The notes: generated by a model not told the origin, from the sequence alone. 22,348 nucleotides of DNA from Nitrospira sp. (GCA_015904045.1 JABMDG010000052.1:1-22348); one strand, 5' to 3'; shown: positions 6,702-15,311, numbered from the stretch's first letter. Numbers and translations are program-made.

Positions 6702-8492
6702 ATGACCGATCTCAAGACCGCACAGGACATGATGGCCGCGGCAGTGGCGGCCAAAGGCACGGAGGATCCGGAAACCGCATCCGTCAAACGCATCCTCAAA
6801 CTCTTGGATAAGACGGCCAAGTCCAACCGGACCTATGGGGCAACCAACCCCGTTGCCCAGAAGTTTTCCCAACAGCTGTTCGAAGAATTAACCGTCCACC
6901 TCAATACCTACTTTAAGCTCACGATTCTTATCCAACGATCGCAACTGGTATTCAACGACATGGTCGTACACCAAGCCGACAAAGACAGCAGCAGCGAAGG
7001 GGTCGGCTTCAAACTCTATGCGGACGGCATTCGGGAATTCTCGATCCACCAGGGCCTCACCCGTGAGGATCTGACCTTCTTTCTGGAGTCGCTGTGGGGC
7101 GGCACGGATCCGACTCAGGATGACGACGATATTGTCACTCGCCTGTGGTCTCGCAATCTCTCGAGCATTTCCATCGTGACAGCGGAAGAAATTGCCAAAG
7201 TCTCAGTGGAGGCCAACGAATCTGCTGCTGCCGAAGGAGGCATGAGTTCATCGGAGACGACGTTGCGGGAATTGCTGGATTCCGAACACAACCAAAGAGG
7301 ACGCAAGGTTCAGGGAGCAGGAGAGGGCACGGGCGCTCAAAACAAACGCATCCAATCAAGCCTCATCGGCTATGAAGTGACCGACGAAGAACTCGCCACT
7401 CTGGCAAGGGAGATCGAGGCTGAGAGCAAGCAAAACGACCTCCTGTATATCATGGAAATCCTGACCGCCATCTTGGCGTATGAAACTTCTCCCGTCTTGT
7501 TGACCAAGCTGTTTACCATTTGGGGCAGCATCGTGGACTCCCTGTTCCGCGATGGAAAATGGACGGTTTTGGAACATGTCCTGGGTCTCCTCCATGAGAC
7601 CGATGCCGTACGTCCGGATCTCAGCCAGGAACACAAGCAACAAGTCGCGTCGCTCTTCTCGGGACTGGGCCGCGCGGAGCACATTAAGGATATAGAAATG
7701 TATCTGAATAGTTCGCCCACCGCCCAAACGGAAGGACTTTCGACGATCCTGTTAATGATGGGGACGGATGCCGTTCCCCTGCTCTGCTCCCTGCTCGCCA
7801 AGTTGAACTCACCCGTGCACCAGGCCATCGTCTCGGACGCACTCTTGGTACTGGCCAAAGATCGCCCGGAGCCGTTGCTCAAAGGATTGATGGATCGCCG
7901 GCCAGCCTATGTCCGAAACTTACTCGCCATTCTCATGAAGTGGAACGATCCCAAGTTCGCCGAGCCGGTGGAAAAACTGACGCGATATCCTGACCTGCAA
8001 GTTCGGAAGGATGTCGTACGCGCACTCGGCCTCTTCCGGCCGACCGGCAATGGCCTGAAGTTGGTCTCGTTCATGGAGGATGGAGAAGAAGCCATCCGCC
8101 TGGCCGCCTTGAAACTGCTGGTCTCCGGACACTATACCGCCCCATTTTCCAGCTGGTCCGCGATCTTGTCCACGGAGGACTTTTCGGAACGTCCGGTAAG
8201 CGAGCGCCGGGCGGTCTTCCAAGCAATCCGGGTGACGTGCGGAGACGATGCGGTCCCTTATTGGGAACGCCTCCTGACCGAATGGTCGTGGACGAATCGA
8301 AAAAAGAAAGAGGAGCTGGCCGTATTGGCCGCGGAATCTCTCGGCAAGCTGGCAACTCCAGCCGCCTTGTCCGCGCTTGAATTGGGGAGCAAGAAAGGCG
8401 GTGCCGCTGTCCGCCAAGCCTGTCTCCATGCTCTTTCGCAAGTCCAGAGGCAGCAGCAGGGCAAGAGCCCCGCTGACGTGCCACACCACTAA
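6702..8492 (+). CDS. HEAT-repeat protein with N-terminal module shared with the adjacent HD-GYP protein
   Basis: The 596-residue product is soluble, with no signal or membrane segment. Residues about 28-135 form a compact module (motifs KLLDKTAKSNRTY, LTILIQRSQLVF, LYADGIREF, REDLTFFLESL). Residues about 140-235 are an acidic, low-complexity linker (DPTQDDDD). From about 290 to 580 the chain is a run of helical pairs of HEAT type, for example LQVRKDVVRALGLFRP, EEAIRLAALKLLVSG and AAVRQACLHALSQVQ, which usually form a protein-binding solenoid. No catalytic residues are evident, so a scaffold or adaptor role is likely (inference). AGGTG (6690-6694) is a modest ribosome binding site. The gene ends 12 bases before the HD-GYP start, so the two are almost certainly co-transcribed. 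Confidence 0.85.
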   Translation: MTDLKTAQDMMAAAVAAKGTEDPETASVKRILKLLDKTAKSNRTYGATNPVAQKFSQQLFEELTVHLNTYFKLTILIQRSQLVFNDMVVHQADKDSSSEGVGFKLYADGIREFSIHQGLTREDLTFFLESLWGGTDPTQDDDDIVTRLWSRNLSSISIVTAEEIAKVSVEANESAAAEGGMSSSETTLRELLDSEHNQRGRKVQGAGEGTGAQNKRIQSSLIGYEVTDEELATLAREIEAESKQNDLLYIMEILTAILAYETSPVLLTKLFTIWGSIVDSLFRDGKWTVLEHVLGLLHETDAVRPDLSQEHKQQVASLFSGLGRAEHIKDIEMYLNSSPTAQTEGLSTILLMMGTDAVPLLCSLLAKLNSPVHQAIVSDALLVLAKDRPEPLLKGLMDRRPAYVRNLLAILMKWNDPKFAEPVEKLTRYPDLQVRKDVVRALGLFRPTGNGLKLVSFMEDGEEAIRLAALKLLVSGHYTAPFSSWSAILSTEDFSERPVSERRAVFQAIRVTCGDDAVPYWERLLTEWSWTNRKKKEELAVLAAESLGKLATPAALSALELGSKKGGAAVRQACLHALSQVQRQQQGKSPADVPHH

Positions 8493-8504
8493 GGAGTATC
8501 GATC

Positions 8505-10046
8505 GTGAGCGATCCCCGTTCAGTCCACGCGCCGACCAGTGAAGACCATACACAACCGATCCTGACACATGAAAAATCGCTGTCCCAAAAAATCGGGCAC
8601 GGTTCCGAGGCCGGCGATATTCTGGACCAACAGCTTGTGGTGTTGGGCTTTCAGCTCATCACCCAGCTGAATACGCTGATCAAGACTTCCAAAATCCACG
8701 GGCGCACCAACGCAGCCCTCGACAAACCGGTTGAAACGATGCTCACGCTCGTTCAGACGCTGGCGCACGACCGACCGGCCTCCCTGCGTCTGCAAAACGA
8801 TTTTTTATTTCTGTGGGACAGCCATCTCAAGGTGAGCCCGCAGCAGATGCTGGTGGTCTCCAGCGTCATCGAGGCGATGACTAAGTGGAAAATAGGCGGC
8901 TTAACTTTCACCTCATCGGTTTCGTCCAGAGACCTTCGGGAGTTTGCCCATCTTTTTGTCAGCCTCGACCCCGTCACCAAGTCGATCGAGGACTTCCGGC
9001 AGGAACTTGAGACGTTGGGTATCACCAGCATCGAGATCGAGGAGCCTCGTGTGCTCGCCCTCAAAACGGACACGGGAGGATCGGAAAAGCAACCCCAGCA
9101 CAGAGCGCGGTCACGAAGCGCCTATGAGCAGGTGTCCACCGCGGCTGGCTCCCTGACGCAATCGGTACGCGACGGCGGCACGATCAGTTTCAAGCACGCT
9201 AAACGCGCCATTCAGAATATCGTCGATCTCATGATGCAAGACGAACCCGCCATGTTGGGCTTCACCACGCTGCGCTGCCATGACCAATATACGCAGAAAC
9301 ATTCCGTCAATGTCGCGCTCCTCTCGATCGCCCTCGCGAACCGAGCGGGCTATCCCAAAGTGGAATTGGCCGATCTCGGTTTGGCGGCGCTCTTTCATGA
9401 CATGGGGAAATCAGCCATCCCGCTCGATGTGCTCAACAAGCCTGGGGAATTTACGGAAGAGGAGTGGGCGGCGATGCGCAGCCATCCGACAGAAGGAGTC
9501 TTGAGTCTCGCCCTGTTACGCGGCATTACCAATTTGCCGGCACGCATGGCCGCGGCCTCCTTCGAACACCATATGAATCTGGACTATTCCGGCTACCCGA
9601 AGTTGAAAACGCCGTGGAAGCTTTCCCTGACCGGGCGTGTTCTCATGATCGCGGACTGCTACGACGCCATGACCTCTTCCCGCGTCTATCGCCGTGAACC
9701 GATGGCACCGGCCAAAGTGTTGAACATGATGTTTCAGAAATCCGGGCAGAGCTTCGACCCCACGCTCCTCAAACTCTTTGTAACCTGTGTCGGCATCATC
9801 CCGATCGGTACCCTGGCGGAACTCACCACCGGTGAAATCGCGGTTGTCCTTAGGCCGGCACCCGACAAGGCAAACAGCGAACGTCCTTTGGTGAAGGTAA
9901 TCGCTGACGCGAACAGCCAGCCGGTCGACAACGGCCAGGAATTGGATCTCACCGAGAAGGATGACACCGGAAGCTACTGCCACAGTATCGTCCGGCTTAT
10001 CGACAATGCCGAACATCGGTTCGATACGAGCCGGTACTTCTCGTAA
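8505..10046 (+). CDS. HD-GYP domain protein (probable cyclic-di-GMP phosphodiesterase)
   Basis: The 513-residue protein has an HD-GYP domain from about 225 to 430: H266 (QKHSVNVA), ALFHDMGKSAIP with H298/D299, H327, then FEHHMNLDYSGYP with H355/H356 and the GYP triplet at 363-365, and MIADCYDAMT with D384. The helix before GYP reads LDYSGYP rather than the commoner WDGSGYP, but metal ligands appear intact, so hydrolysis of cyclic di-GMP is plausible. Residues about 47-155 match the N-terminal module of the upstream HEAT protein. The tail after about 430 looks like a small beta-rich domain (IPIGTLAELTTGEIAVVL). The start is GTG at 8505, with GGAG directly after the upstream stop (8493-8496). 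No REC or PAS domain is seen, so the input is probably protein-protein through the N-terminal module. Confidence 0.9.
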   Translation: MSDPRSVHAPTSEDHTQPILTHEKSLSQKIGHGSEAGDILDQQLVVLGFQLITQLNTLIKTSKIHGRTNAALDKPVETMLTLVQTLAHDRPASLRLQNDFLFLWDSHLKVSPQQMLVVSSVIEAMTKWKIGGLTFTSSVSSRDLREFAHLFVSLDPVTKSIEDFRQELETLGITSIEIEEPRVLALKTDTGGSEKQPQHRARSRSAYEQVSTAAGSLTQSVRDGGTISFKHAKRAIQNIVDLMMQDEPAMLGFTTLRCHDQYTQKHSVNVALLSIALANRAGYPKVELADLGLAALFHDMGKSAIPLDVLNKPGEFTEEEWAAMRSHPTEGVLSLALLRGITNLPARMAAASFEHHMNLDYSGYPKLKTPWKLSLTGRVLMIADCYDAMTSSRVYRREPMAPAKVLNMMFQKSGQSFDPTLLKLFVTCVGIIPIGTLAELTTGEIAVVLRPAPDKANSERPLVKVIADANSQPVDNGQELDLTEKDDTGSYCHSIVRLIDNAEHRFDTSRYFS

Positions 10047-10129
10047 CAGGTCCTCCCCTGATCCCTCCTGATCGAACCATCCGCTCGTGTCGCTTGACAG
10101 TCCAAAACCCGATCCTCGACAATGTCCGC

Positions 10130-11071
10130 ATGCCGGATCACATCGTCATCGAGCGGTTGGAATTCCGAGGGCGTTGCGGGGTGACTCCGGAGGAACGGGC
10201 CAAGCTTCAGCCTCTGGCCCTCGATCTTGAGTTGCAATGCGACCTGGGGCCGGCCGGTTTTTCCGACAATCTGTCCCACACCGTCGATTATGCTGCAGTC
10301 GCTGCGCGGGTAGTCCAGGTCGCCTCGACCCAAGAAGCCTGTCTCCTCGAAGCCATGGCCGAACGGGTTCTGACAGTGCTCTTCGACGAATTTCCGGTTG
10401 AGCACGTCACACTCTGGATACGAAAGCTCCACCCGCCGATTACCTCCATCACCACCTCCGTCGGAGTCACGATCAACCGGACACGACTCGCGCATGAGGT
10501 CAGGCAGGCAGCTGCTCCTCCGGCGAGGTTGCTCGTCCAGCAGCTTCACCGGATTCCCAAGGGCAAGGCCCTCGACATCGCAGCCGGGCGTGGCCGCCAT
10601 TCACTGTTTCTGGCCTCGCACGGTTTTCAGGTCGACGCCGTCGATCGCGACGAGAGCGCGCTGGCGCATCTCTGCACATCGGCGCAGCACCATGTGCCCA
10701 CGGCCGTCACAACGAAAGTCTTGGATCTTGAACAGCCTGCGCCATATGGGCCAGACCTCGGGAAAGAGGTCTATGACGTGATCCTTGTCTTCTTCTATCT
10801 TTATCGCCCGCTGTTCCCCGCAATCGTGGGAGCGCTGAAGCCCGGCGGGGTCTTGGTGTATGAAACGTTCACCATCGACAATCATCTTTATCACCATCAC
10901 CCGAAGCGCCGAGAATTTTGCCTGTCTCCCAATGAGTTGCTGCGGCTGACCTCGCCTCTGCAGGTGTTGCACTACGACGAAGGGGCGCATGTGGACGGAG
11001 ACGGCGCTGACCGTATCTTTACGTCACAACTCCTGGCACATAAACCAATACCCTCTGGTGCAGCCGCATGA
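10130..11071 (+). CDS. Dihydroneopterin aldolase (FolB) fused to a class I SAM-dependent methyltransferase
   Basis: One uninterrupted frame of 313 residues holds two domains. Residues 1-120 are FolB: IERLEFRGRCGVTPEERAK (7-25) with the catalytic Glu region 21-22, HTVDYAAVA (50-58) with Y54, a helix LEAMAERVLTVLF, and VTLWIRKLHPPI with K99. FolB converts 7,8-dihydroneopterin to 6-hydroxymethyl-dihydropterin in folate synthesis. Residues about 130-305 are a Rossmann methyltransferase: ALDIAAGRGRHSLFLA (147-162) is motif I, VDAVDRD (168-174) provides the acidic ribose contact, and ALKPGGVLVYETF (235-247) is the later strand. The ATG at 10130 fits the FolB N-terminus; the TTG at 10094 is an alternative, and neither has a strong ribosome binding site. 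The stop overlaps the PHP gene start (ATGA). The methyl acceptor is unknown. Confidence 0.88.
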   Translation: MPDHIVIERLEFRGRCGVTPEERAKLQPLALDLELQCDLGPAGFSDNLSHTVDYAAVAARVVQVASTQEACLLEAMAERVLTVLFDEFPVEHVTLWIRKLHPPITSITTSVGVTINRTRLAHEVRQAAAPPARLLVQQLHRIPKGKALDIAAGRGRHSLFLASHGFQVDAVDRDESALAHLCTSAQHHVPTAVTTKVLDLEQPAPYGPDLGKEVYDVILVFFYLYRPLFPAIVGALKPGGVLVYETFTIDNHLYHHHPKRREFCLSPNELLRLTSPLQVLHYDEGAHVDGDGADRIFTSQLLAHKPIPSGAAA

Positions 11072-11916
11072 GCCGCCTGGATTTCCATCTGCATACCACC
11101 CATTCCGACGGAAGCTGCACACCGGCCGAAGTCGTAGCCCTTGCCGGCAAAGCGGGCGTATCGGCTCTGGCCATTACTGATCATGACATTACAACCGGCA
11201 TACCCGAAGCAACCGCAGCTGGGAAGGCCCTGGGGATTGAGATCATTCCAGGAATTGAGATCAGTTCTCTCCTGGGCGGCTCTGAATTACACATGCTCGG
11301 CTACTTCCTCGATCACCAAGACGCCAGGCTGAACGAACGGCTTATTGGCCTCCGGGAAAGCCGGCATCGCCGCAATCCCAAAATCATCGAACGCCTGCAG
11401 GCGGCTGGCATCGATATCACCTATGATGAAGTCCGCGCCCTTGCGGGGACTGATGCCGTCGGGCGGCCACACATTGCGCGCGTCTTGATGGGGAAAGGTG
11501 TTGTTTCTTCCGCGAAAGAAGCGTTCGACCAATGGCTGGCAGACGGCCGTCCGGCTTATGTTCCGCGCGAACTGCCGACACCGGCGGAAGCCATCCACTG
11601 GATCAAAGAAGCAAAGGGACTGGCGGTCCTTGCCCACCCGACTTGGGTGAAGGTCACGGAGGGCACTCTGGCGGACCTGGTCCGAACACTGAAAGCCGAC
11701 GGACTCGACGGGGTGGAGGTTCACTACAGCACCCACACCGCGCGGCAAACACGCGACTACTTGGCGCTGGCGAAGCAACAGGGCTTGATGGTGACCGGGG
11801 GAAGCGACTTTCACGGCGTGACAAAACCCGACATCGAGGTGGGGATTGGCAAAGGCTCGCTCCATGTTCCGGACTCACTGCTCGACAAAATGAAGAACGC
11901 TGCGGCACGGCAATAG
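11068..11916 (+). CDS. PHP-domain phosphoesterase (RNase AM / 3',5'-nucleotide bisphosphate phosphatase type)
   Basis: The 282-residue protein is a PHP-family metal phosphoesterase. LDFHLHTTHSDG (4-15) gives H7, H9 and D14; ITDHD (37-41) gives H39; PGIEIS (61-66) gives E64; H75, LAHPTW with H190, and GSDFH with D247/H249 complete the tri-metal site. Length and the insertion between H75 and H190 match the YciV/Rnm group, which removes nucleotides 5'-to-3' from short RNAs and hydrolyses 3',5'-bisphosphonucleotides. Its ATG lies inside the stop of the FolB-methyltransferase gene (4-base overlap). A role in that pathway (for example removing phosphate from a pterin) is possible from context but has no support in the sequence itself. 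Confidence 0.9.
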   Translation: MSRLDFHLHTTHSDGSCTPAEVVALAGKAGVSALAITDHDITTGIPEATAAGKALGIEIIPGIEISSLLGGSELHMLGYFLDHQDARLNERLIGLRESRHRRNPKIIERLQAAGIDITYDEVRALAGTDAVGRPHIARVLMGKGVVSSAKEAFDQWLADGRPAYVPRELPTPAEAIHWIKEAKGLAVLAHPTWVKVTEGTLADLVRTLKADGLDGVEVHYSTHTARQTRDYLALAKQQGLMVTGGSDFHGVTKPDIEVGIGKGSLHVPDSLLDKMKNAAARQ

Positions 11917-11946
11917 TTGACGTTCTTGCATCTTTCCAGCTATTCA

Positions 11947-11974
11947 TTGACTCCCTTTCCTGATCCGCTAGACT
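11947..11974 (+). promoter_or_regulatory. Putative promoter for the Ser/Thr kinase gene
   Basis: TTGACT (11947-11952), a 16-base spacer, then TAGACT (11969-11974; four of six consensus bases), placing a transcription start near 11981, about 20 bases before the ATG. A further TTGACG at 11917 lacks a good partner. Found by eye. Confidence 0.4.
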
Positions 11975-12001
11975 TTCACCAGTCTTCAACGCCAGACCTC
12001 T

Positions 12002-13399
12002 ATGACGACGACATTTCATTGGACGCTCCAATACGCCATCCTTGTCCTCGTAGCCCTCTTCGCGGGTCCGGTATTAAGCAAGCTACCGACGGTGGAGTCG
12101 CTTTCCGTCACGGTCTACGGCTTGAACGCGTCACAGACCGTCCGTCTGGCTGTCGAGGCAATCGGGTTGGGCCTCCTTTGCTTTTTCTCGATCCGCACCT
12201 CCCTGCAGATGCCCGATACAGGACGCGGGTGTTCGTTCATCCGTCGGCTTATCCTTCCAGTCACCGGCCTGTTCACGCTGGTCGCGATGGATAAGACACT
12301 CCAGGCTGTCGGACTTTCCCTCATCGATCGAGTCGGATCACAGCAGTACGCGATCGCTTACACCGCCGCTCTCATCCTGACGGCGCTGTGGACGACGGTT
12401 GCATGGTTCTTGAATCGAGACTCGCTTGAGCGTTTTTTCTCGAGCCCGGCACCACAAGTGACTCACTCTGTGTCAGCATCGGTTGACGAAGACACCGGCG
12501 AGACGGAGTCCGACGCCAGTCGCGATGACACAGACACGGTCACCGCCGTTCCCAAGGCCAACGGAGACCAGCCGAGTACCCTGGGGCGATATCGAGTGCT
12601 CAAGGAATTGGGACGGGGAGCGATGGGGGTGGTGTATTTAGGAAAAGACCCGACGATTCAACGATTTGTTGCCATCAAAACGATGCGACTCCATGAAGTC
12701 GAGGACGCAGACAAGCTACAGGAAATACGAACCAGATTCTTTCGCGAAGCTGAGTCGACCGGCCGGCTGTCCCATCCCAATATCGTCACCATTTATGATG
12801 CCGGAGAAGAAGACGATCTCGGCTATATCGCAATGGAGATGTTGCAAGGGACAACCCTGAAAGCATGGACGCGCCCATCAACGCTTCTTCCTGTCGAAAC
12901 GGCACTCCCCATCCTCGCGACCGTCGCTGATGCCTTGGACTATGCCCACCAGCAAGGCGTCGTGCATCGCGACATCAAGCCGGCCAACGTCATGCTGACG
13001 AACAGTCGGGTTGTGAAGGTCATGGACTTCGGTATCGCCACACTGGCGTCTTCGTCGCGGACCAAATCCGAGATGGTAATGGGCACGCCCACTTACATGT
13101 CGCCGGAGCAGATCGCTGGGAAGAAAGTGGACGGACGCTCCGATATTTATTCCCTCGGGGTCGTCATGTTCGAACTATTGACGGGCCATCCACCCTTCTC
13201 AGCAACCAATGTCCCCGCGTTGTTGTATGCCGTGGCCCATACGCCGCCTCTCAAGTTGTCCGCACTCCGCTCAGACCTGCCCCCTGCCGCCCAAACCATC
13301 TTGGACTGCGCGCTGCAGAAAGACCCGGTGCACCGGTACCGGCGTGCCAGCGAATTCGCCCAAGAACTCCGTAGTTGTCTTGAGAAACTGGCCGCTTGA
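12002..13399 (+). CDS. Membrane-anchored Ser/Thr protein kinase (Hanks type) with N-terminal four-helix membrane domain
   Basis: The 465-residue protein starts with about four membrane segments (near 8-26, 46-64, 82-105, 117-137). An acidic Asp/Thr-rich linker (150-190) follows, then a complete kinase domain from YRVLKELG (197). Catalytic elements are intact: GRGAMG (204-209), VAIK with K226, E249 in helix C, HRDIKPAN (322-329) with D324, DFG (342-344) and GTPTYMSPE (361-369). HRD with an intact DFG suggests an active RD kinase. Most bacterial kinases of this type have the kinase first and a single membrane helix after it, so this order is reversed. There is no extracellular sensor domain, only short loops. 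No clear ribosome binding site precedes the ATG. It converges on the next gene with six bases between. Confidence 0.92.
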   Translation: MTTTFHWTLQYAILVLVALFAGPVLSKLPTVESLSVTVYGLNASQTVRLAVEAIGLGLLCFFSIRTSLQMPDTGRGCSFIRRLILPVTGLFTLVAMDKTLQAVGLSLIDRVGSQQYAIAYTAALILTALWTTVAWFLNRDSLERFFSSPAPQVTHSVSASVDEDTGETESDASRDDTDTVTAVPKANGDQPSTLGRYRVLKELGRGAMGVVYLGKDPTIQRFVAIKTMRLHEVEDADKLQEIRTRFFREAESTGRLSHPNIVTIYDAGEEDDLGYIAMEMLQGTTLKAWTRPSTLLPVETALPILATVADALDYAHQQGVVHRDIKPANVMLTNSRVVKVMDFGIATLASSSRTKSEMVMGTPTYMSPEQIAGKKVDGRSDIYSLGVVMFELLTGHPPFSATNVPALLYAVAHTPPLKLSALRSDLPPAAQTILDCALQKDPVHRYRRASEFAQELRSCLEKLAA

Positions 13400-13405
13400 G
13401 GCAGG

Positions 13406-14032
13406 CTAATTTCGTAACTGGATCTGGCCTTTGGGAAGGCTCTGGTAGCACCCGAGCGACAGCTCCTGCTCACGCATTTGCAAGCAGGCAAGCAGACTCC
13501 CGTCCTCTGCATCGACTCCCCGGCAGACCCGTTTTACATCTTCGGCACAGCTGACCTTGTAGGCCTCGCCTTCTTTCCACCGCACCATCTTTTTCTGCGC
13601 AATGGCTTGGCACAGAGCAGAGAATTTTCCCATTCGCCGCTCCAGGCACTGGTGTCGCTGTTCCTGCGTCAACGTGTCAGGACAGGCTTCCTGCACTTCC
13701 GCAGCGCATTTCACCTCGGCAACTGGTCCAACACGCATCGTCTTTGACACGACATCGCCGCCAGCCGTTTTCGAATTCGTCACGCTTCCTATGCTTTTTC
13801 CTTCTCCGTCCAACCGGCTGGGTGTTTGGAATGTGTGTGCCGGAACGCCAGGAATTGTCAGATCCAGTTCAGGCACCGCCGGTAGGGCGGGAACGCGCGG
13901 TTGGGTCGATCGCAATTCGTCCCAGGATGGCAAATTCGCCCAGACGACACTCCAGACCAGCGCCAGCCCTACGACCGATGCCAGGGTTGCGAGCGATTTC
14001 CCGGAGGACGCTTGTTCTCGTGGCTTGTTCAT
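13406..14032 (-). CDS. Membrane-anchored protein with two four-cysteine (GLG1/FGFR-like Cys-rich) repeats
   Basis: The 208-residue protein has a short basic start, one hydrophobic anchor (about 14-33) and a Pro-rich stretch (45-70). A C-terminal pair of repeats has cysteines at 109, 117, 129 and 141, then 162, 170, 183 and 195. Spacing is 8-12-12 in the first and 8-13-12 in the second, with the shared pattern C-x2-3-DV/EV-x2-3-C ... CL ... LS/FS-x2-C. This resembles the Cys-rich repeat of Golgi protein GLG1 (Pfam Cys_rich_FGFR), also known in some bacterial envelope proteins. The repeats should lie in the periplasm, where disulfides could form. The ATG at 14032 directly follows GGCGGAG, an unusually close ribosome binding site. 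The function is unknown. Confidence 0.75.
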   Translation of the reverse strand: MNKPREQASSGKSLATLASVVGLALVWSVVWANLPSWDELRSTQPRVPALPAVPELDLTIPGVPAHTFQTPSRLDGEGKSIGSVTNSKTAGGDVVSKTMRVGPVAEVKCAAEVQEACPDTLTQEQRHQCLERRMGKFSALCQAIAQKKMVRWKEGEAYKVSCAEDVKRVCRGVDAEDGSLLACLQMREQELSLGCYQSLPKGQIQLRN

Positions 14033-14156
14033 CTCCGCCGAGAATAAAACAAGGCGGCACGAAAATCACTGAATCGCGCTTTTTGCGCAGGCGTGTGACG
14101 GGCCTCCTCCCACTCTTGTTGCCGATGGAGGATACTGAAAGGAGTACGCACGCAGG

Positions 14157-15170
14157 CTAGTTGTCAGGTGTTTCGACGATATGATTCTCGAACCTGGTAC
14201 ATCCTTCGGCCAGCAATCGGTTGGTCAACATCTCACCGGGCCATTCGATCGGCAGATCGGCCGTAAAAACCCAGACGTCGGGTGAGGTCCAGGCCGGCCC
14301 ATGTTCGTCCGGCAATTCAGGATCAAACAGGTCGGTCCATACCGGCATATACACGCCATTGCCGCATTGCGTGTGCAGATGGACGACGGTGCGGGAGCGC
14401 ACGAGCGGATCCAACTCTCTCCACACGGCGGCGGTTTCATCGGCCAAGTGATGTAATCGCACCGCATTCTGCGCATCGAACATCGCGTAGGCGGCATAGA
14501 CCGGCGCTTCGATCATATGCGGAGCGACCGCTAACTCCGGGCACTGCTCCACCAGCCCTTCAAGCATCGCGCGCCGATGGCGGTCTTCCCACGATTCAGG
14601 CAAACCGGGATCCGGTGCGCCAATCAATTCGAACAATAGGAACGCCGTATTTTCAACCGGCGGCAGCACGCGCGCCGCCACCGCCTGCACGCGGCGGGAA
14701 TCGGCGACCGTGGCGATGTGGTCGTGGAGCGACTGCAGCGTAAGAATCTCCAACGTGGCATCGGTGAGCAGACGGGGCTCCACACGAACGACGGTTCCCA
14801 CTGGCAACCGTAGGTGGCGGTGCAGCAGATCAGCCGTCGCAATCGGATCGATTTTCAATTTGAGAGGCGCCGTGAGATTGGCTTGCAGAGGAAGCGCGAG
14901 AGCCCCCATCACCGCATAGGACGGTTTGTCATCATCCGAGCCGCCCATGAGCAGCGTACAACTGGCCTCGGCGACAAGGTCGAACAGCCACTCCGCCATC
15001 TCCTCATCGAGCGCGGCTAGCACCGTCAATAAATCGTGCTCGCGTCCTTGTTCGAGAAAGGCCTGGAGCGTATCGATCGCATCATCGGTATCGCCATGAT
15101 CATGGCGGCGGGCGTTGATGAGGTGAATGAGATCACGCGTGAGGGGATCAGGACGAGACCAGGCTAACAT
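14157..15170 (-). CDS. Conserved-looking cytoplasmic protein of unknown function (337 aa)
   Basis: The 337-residue product has no signal peptide, membrane segment or motif I recognise with confidence. It is acidic and rich in Leu, Ala and His. The early part (WLFDLVAEASCTLLMGG followed by ALALPLQANL) and the following DLLHRHLRLPVGTVVRVEPRLL faintly recall the DUF2863 layout, but this is weak. The C-terminal third is Trp-rich (VWTDLFDPELPDEHGPAWTSPDVWVF). The start is decided by the ribosome binding site: GGGAG (plus coordinates 15176-15180) stands five bases before the ATG at 15170, whereas the alternative GTG at 15176 overlaps it. The 124-base gap to the next minus-strand gene holds GAAAGGAG-like purines and a small GCGC-TTTTT-GCGC palindrome, but no clear promoter. 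Confidence 0.75.
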   Translation of the reverse strand: MLAWSRPDPLTRDLIHLINARRHDHGDTDDAIDTLQAFLEQGREHDLLTVLAALDEEMAEWLFDLVAEASCTLLMGGSDDDKPSYAVMGALALPLQANLTAPLKLKIDPIATADLLHRHLRLPVGTVVRVEPRLLTDATLEILTLQSLHDHIATVADSRRVQAVAARVLPPVENTAFLLFELIGAPDPGLPESWEDRHRRAMLEGLVEQCPELAVAPHMIEAPVYAAYAMFDAQNAVRLHHLADETAAVWRELDPLVRSRTVVHLHTQCGNGVYMPVWTDLFDPELPDEHGPAWTSPDVWVFTADLPIEWPGEMLTNRLLAEGCTRFENHIVETPDN

Positions 15171-15311
15171 CGGCACTCCCTATCGTTCAAAAAGACCGAT
15201 CTCACTCATCTTGCTTGCCAGCCTCGAGTAGTACCCATGTTGACAAAATTCATCCCCTCGCGCAAGCGCCGGAATGGTTCCTGCCACAGCCCATACGCCG
15301 ATGTGCCGAGC

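Noticed and set aside
14087..14099. GCGC-TTTTT-GCGC palindrome as a terminator (approximate position in the gap 14033-14156)
   Set aside because: Stem of only four pairs and no T-run beyond the loop, in a gap between two genes on the same strand.
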